The notes under the pieces are model-generated. The model had not been told where the DNA came from. It searched no databases and saw only the letters and a list, made by a program, of their open reading frames with translations. Source: Anopheles merus (Eukaryota; Arthropoda; Insecta; Diptera; Culicidae). Taken from it: a stretch of 64,000 bases of DNA. Below, in pieces: positions 61,393 to 64,000 of the stretch. Where the stretch lies: contig NC_054084.1 of NCBI RefSeq assembly GCF_017562075.2, forward strand, positions 5,497,501 through 5,561,500, written 5' to 3'. Both the position numbers and the translations under genes were made by a program. Position 1 is the first letter of the stretch. Every line of letters starts with the position of its first letter.

Positions 61393-61511
61393 CCGCCGGG
61401 CCCGCCTGGTGCTGGAGGTGCAGTGGAAGCGGCCAGTCGGAGACAGGTGGGTGGGTGGGTGAGCGGCGCACGCGCCATAAGACTGTGAGTCCTTTGTATG
61501 AGCGATGGGAA

Positions 61512-61534
61512 TTTATTATTATTATTATTATATT
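61512..61534. repeat. (ATT)7 run in the fj 3' UTR
   Basis: TTATTATT triplets 120 bases after the fj stop. UAUU-rich elements of this type can affect mRNA stability, but this run is also a simple microsatellite. Confidence 0.9.
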
Positions 61535-62125
61535 ATTGCTAGTTTGCTAGTTGGTTGTTTTTTTATTTTGCATTTACATTTACTGACTGTAAAGGTAGTG
61601 GTAAGGTTAGCCCGTACGGTTAGGCTAGGGATGCAAGACTAATCGATGAATGATGATAGTAGACAGCGAGATTGCGTGAGAGCGGGAATGAATGATAATG
61701 CGTATAGCTTAACAAAACAGGTAAAAGAAAAGAGAGATAAAAGCAGCAGGAAAGTAACACAAACAGAACAATTCCACTTACACAGATCTACCACTAGTTC
61801 GAGGGTAATGCCAGACCACAGTTTTGCTGCTTTTAAGGGTTGATGCATGAAACAGAGCGATACAAGTAAACTATTTCCTTAAAACCTTTTTTTCAAATCC
61901 CACCAGCAATGGCTTCGAAACAGTGAAAACTATCAGAGATGTCTAGGTTGATACGATCTAATCTTCCCGACGTTTGTACAGCCGATTTGACAGATGAACT
62001 ATCTGCTTCATCTTCGTGGAGCCTTTGCACACACACTCGCGCACCTTTTGCTCGTTTATTTCTAATCTCCATTTTATTGTTACTCTTTTACCGACGTCTC
62101 CCTTCTAATAACTGTAAGCCATCAG

Positions 62126-62142
62126 TCTGTCTGTCTGTCTGA
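62126..62142. repeat. (CTGT)4 run
   Basis: Tetranucleotide GTCT/CTGT repeat of 17 bases. Confidence 0.9.
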
Positions 62143-62340
62143 ACCGTGCTCGAAACAGCGCCTACTGCGCGCCGAGCAACACACAACCCAAAGGCAGCTC
62201 CGCATTAAAGGACCTCCTGGCGCGGCAGTTAAATAGAAATTCCCCCCTCGAAAAGCCACCCTTCGACCAAAAGCGGTTTCATTTTGTGAGGGGAGCGTTC
62301 TGTGTATTCCCATTTACACACATGCAAACACAAAGCCAAA

Positions 62341-62342
<2 letters not shown>

Positions 62343-62388
<46 letters not shown>
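62343..62388. repeat. (CA)23 microsatellite
   Basis: Pure CA run of 46 bases downstream of fj. Confidence 0.97.
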
Positions 62389-62390
<2 letters not shown>

Positions 62391-62944
62391 ACAAGTGAGC
62401 GCGCGCCCGCGTTTGCAATCGCGCTTCAGCTCCCAACGCTAGAAAGACTTGCGCGAGCGTGGCAGTGACGAACCCCTTGCCAGAGGAAATAGAATTTTCG
62501 TACGTCTTTTGCGCTGCGCAACAAAACCCAGCCGAATCGATCGGCGAATCGGCACCGGCAATCGAATTACACGCCAATAGAAGGCCGCACGTAATCAAGC
62601 TTCATACAATAAGGAGTGGATGAACGAGGGGGGGGAATAAGATTGATTCGCACAGATAGAATAGAGCTGGAAAATTGGATCGATTGAATCGCGCGCGGTT
62701 GATTTGATTCACGCACGCGGGCATGGTCTAGCCTTGTTTTTTTTTTTTGTTGCGCCTCTTGTCGTTTCCATTTCGTTCGCCCGGTTTTCGGCACGGCTAG
62801 CGCGCGCCGAAGGGTGGACGACGCCATCTTGTCAGCTTTGCGAACAGTTTCCGCTGCCGACAGCAGCGTGTGCTGCATAATTGTTACATGCAATTTTGCG
62901 TGCCTTCTTTTTGCTGTCCGAGGGCCCCAAAAGCTACCTTCCCT

Positions 62945-62964
62945 TGCTGCTGCTGCTGCTGCTG
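62945..62964. repeat. (CTG)6-7 run
   Basis: Short CTG triplet run, noncoding. Confidence 0.9.
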
Positions 62965-63275
62965 CAGAGAAGTAGAGCTTAGAAGCCACGCACCATAAAT
63001 GCTAAAATTTTGTGTGCAAGCGCATTACCTCATCCTGGAGAGGGGCAACGATCCTCCTGCCCGTCGGTCATCGTTGTCGTCGGTGCAGAATATTTCAATT
63101 TTCTCACCTTTCCCCGTTTTTTTTGGAGGGTTATTTTTCTTTTGCTAGTGGTGGTGATGGTAGTGGTGGGAAAAATATTGTTTCTTCCTCCTCACTCCCG
63201 CCATGCAAAAAAAAGGCTGGGGAGGCCATTGCAATTGTCCCTTGCGTGATGGGCATCTTTGAAAAGTCTGGATTG

Positions 63276-63277
<2 letters not shown>

Positions 63278-63318
<41 letters not shown>
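63278..63318. repeat. (GA)20 microsatellite
   Basis: Pure GA run of 41 bases near the right edge. Confidence 0.97.
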
Positions 63319-63320
<2 letters not shown>

Positions 63321-64000
63321 GCTGTCGCGTTTTTAAAACAATTACCCGCCAGTCGCTGAGCCCGAGCAACCGTTGCCGCCCACCTCCCCCTCCCACCATG
63401 TAGGCTGCAGAAGAAAGGCCACCAAACATCACACACATGCAAACAGGAAGACGGGCCTGTTTCGAAAGCACACGTTTCGAGTACAGGGACAGGGATCTCT
63501 TGCACTCGCTCTCTCTATCTCCCTCTCTCTCTCACTCTTTCCTGCCTTTTGGCGCAAAGTCCTGCCCGCCCCGAAAACTGACCACGACTCGAGCTGGCCG
63601 GTGCCGCTGCATCGAATAACCCCCGTTGGCTGTTCGAGGTCGTTTTACCGAGTGGCCTTTCCTTCCCTGCACGCGCGCACACGCTCCACATTTTGTGCTG
63701 TTGTGCAGTTCCTTTTGGGTAGCTCTGGATATTGCATTTATTTTTGTGCGCTTCATTTTTCGTGGTGGTGCTGCAGTTTCTTCTGGCTGGCTTGGCATGG
63801 TTACCTCCAATGTCCCCTCAATGCGTCTCCCCCTCAATTAGTGGTCCAGCTCGAGAAGACTCTAATCCTCGCTACGGTCACAGTATCCAAAACCCGAAAG
63901 GAAGGGGTGGGGATCCTTCCCACCGAAACGGTTGGCTCATAATCTCGTGTGCGATATTTTCGCATTTTAGCTTATGCTTTATGAAACTTATCTTACCTGA

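Larger units (their letters stand above)
61393..64000 (+). other. fj 3' UTR and downstream noncoding flank
   Basis: After the fj TAG the sequence turns AT-rich within about 120 bases (ATT repeat, T-rich runs, TGTAAA at 61589), as expected for a 3' UTR. I see no AATAAA in 61393-62300. ATTAAA near 62205 is the nearest plausible variant, so the transcript end is uncertain. Further on there are CTGT, CA, CTG and GA microsatellites (listed separately) and a CT-rich run at 63507-63540. I see no coding gene to the end of the window. Confidence 0.5.

Noticed and set aside
60615..61550. 311-codon frame overlapping fj in another frame
   Set aside because: Composed of Arg/Ala/Gly/Pro-rich sequence produced by the GC-rich third positions of fj; no domain and no independent start context.

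Overview
The window reads as nuclear DNA of a dipteran insect, most likely an Anopheles-type mosquito. The evidence is one unmistakable insect gene, four-jointed (fj), with highly GC-rich third codon positions, set in unmethylated-looking CpG-containing DNA full of CA/GT, CT/GA and CAG microsatellites. The species call is inference from the protein and the sequence style, because no marker gene is present.

Layout. Positions 1-525 may hold the last two exons of a neighbouring plus-strand gene: a 64-bp exon and a second exon join in one open frame that ends at a TAA. From there to about 58 kb I find no convincing protein-coding gene, no rRNA or tRNA, no reverse transcriptase or transposase, and no CRISPR. 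This is a gene desert of about 57 kb. It holds microsatellites (the largest a 307-bp interrupted CA array at 20445-20751), homopolymer G/C tracts, a dispersed 19-25 bp repeat family at 51.3-51.5 and 54.2-54.3 kb, small inverted repeats, a tandem duplication at 56951-57063, and a few short candidate features: a TATA/initiator-like site at 9522-9551, a coding-like island broken by a TGA at 13915-14136, and a signal-peptide-like small ORF at 43201.

The plus-strand fj gene occupies the right end. A strong branch point, pyrimidine tract and AG at 57957-58003 suggest that an exon starts at 58004 and carries a leader of about 1.7 kb with many short upstream ORFs. The 555-residue CDS (59725-61392) is uninterrupted. 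It encodes a type II Golgi-membrane kinase of the Four-jointed/FAM20 group, which in Drosophila phosphorylates the cadherin repeats of Fat and Dachsous and so feeds planar cell polarity and Hippo growth control. The 3' flank to 64000 is noncoding as far as I can see.

How it works together. With only one solid gene, the simplest reading is that the long upstream stretch is the cis-regulatory landscape of fj, with a GAGA-rich promoter candidate near 55 kb and an untranslated first exon upstream of 58004. That part is inference. I did not find evidence of a new multi-gene system.
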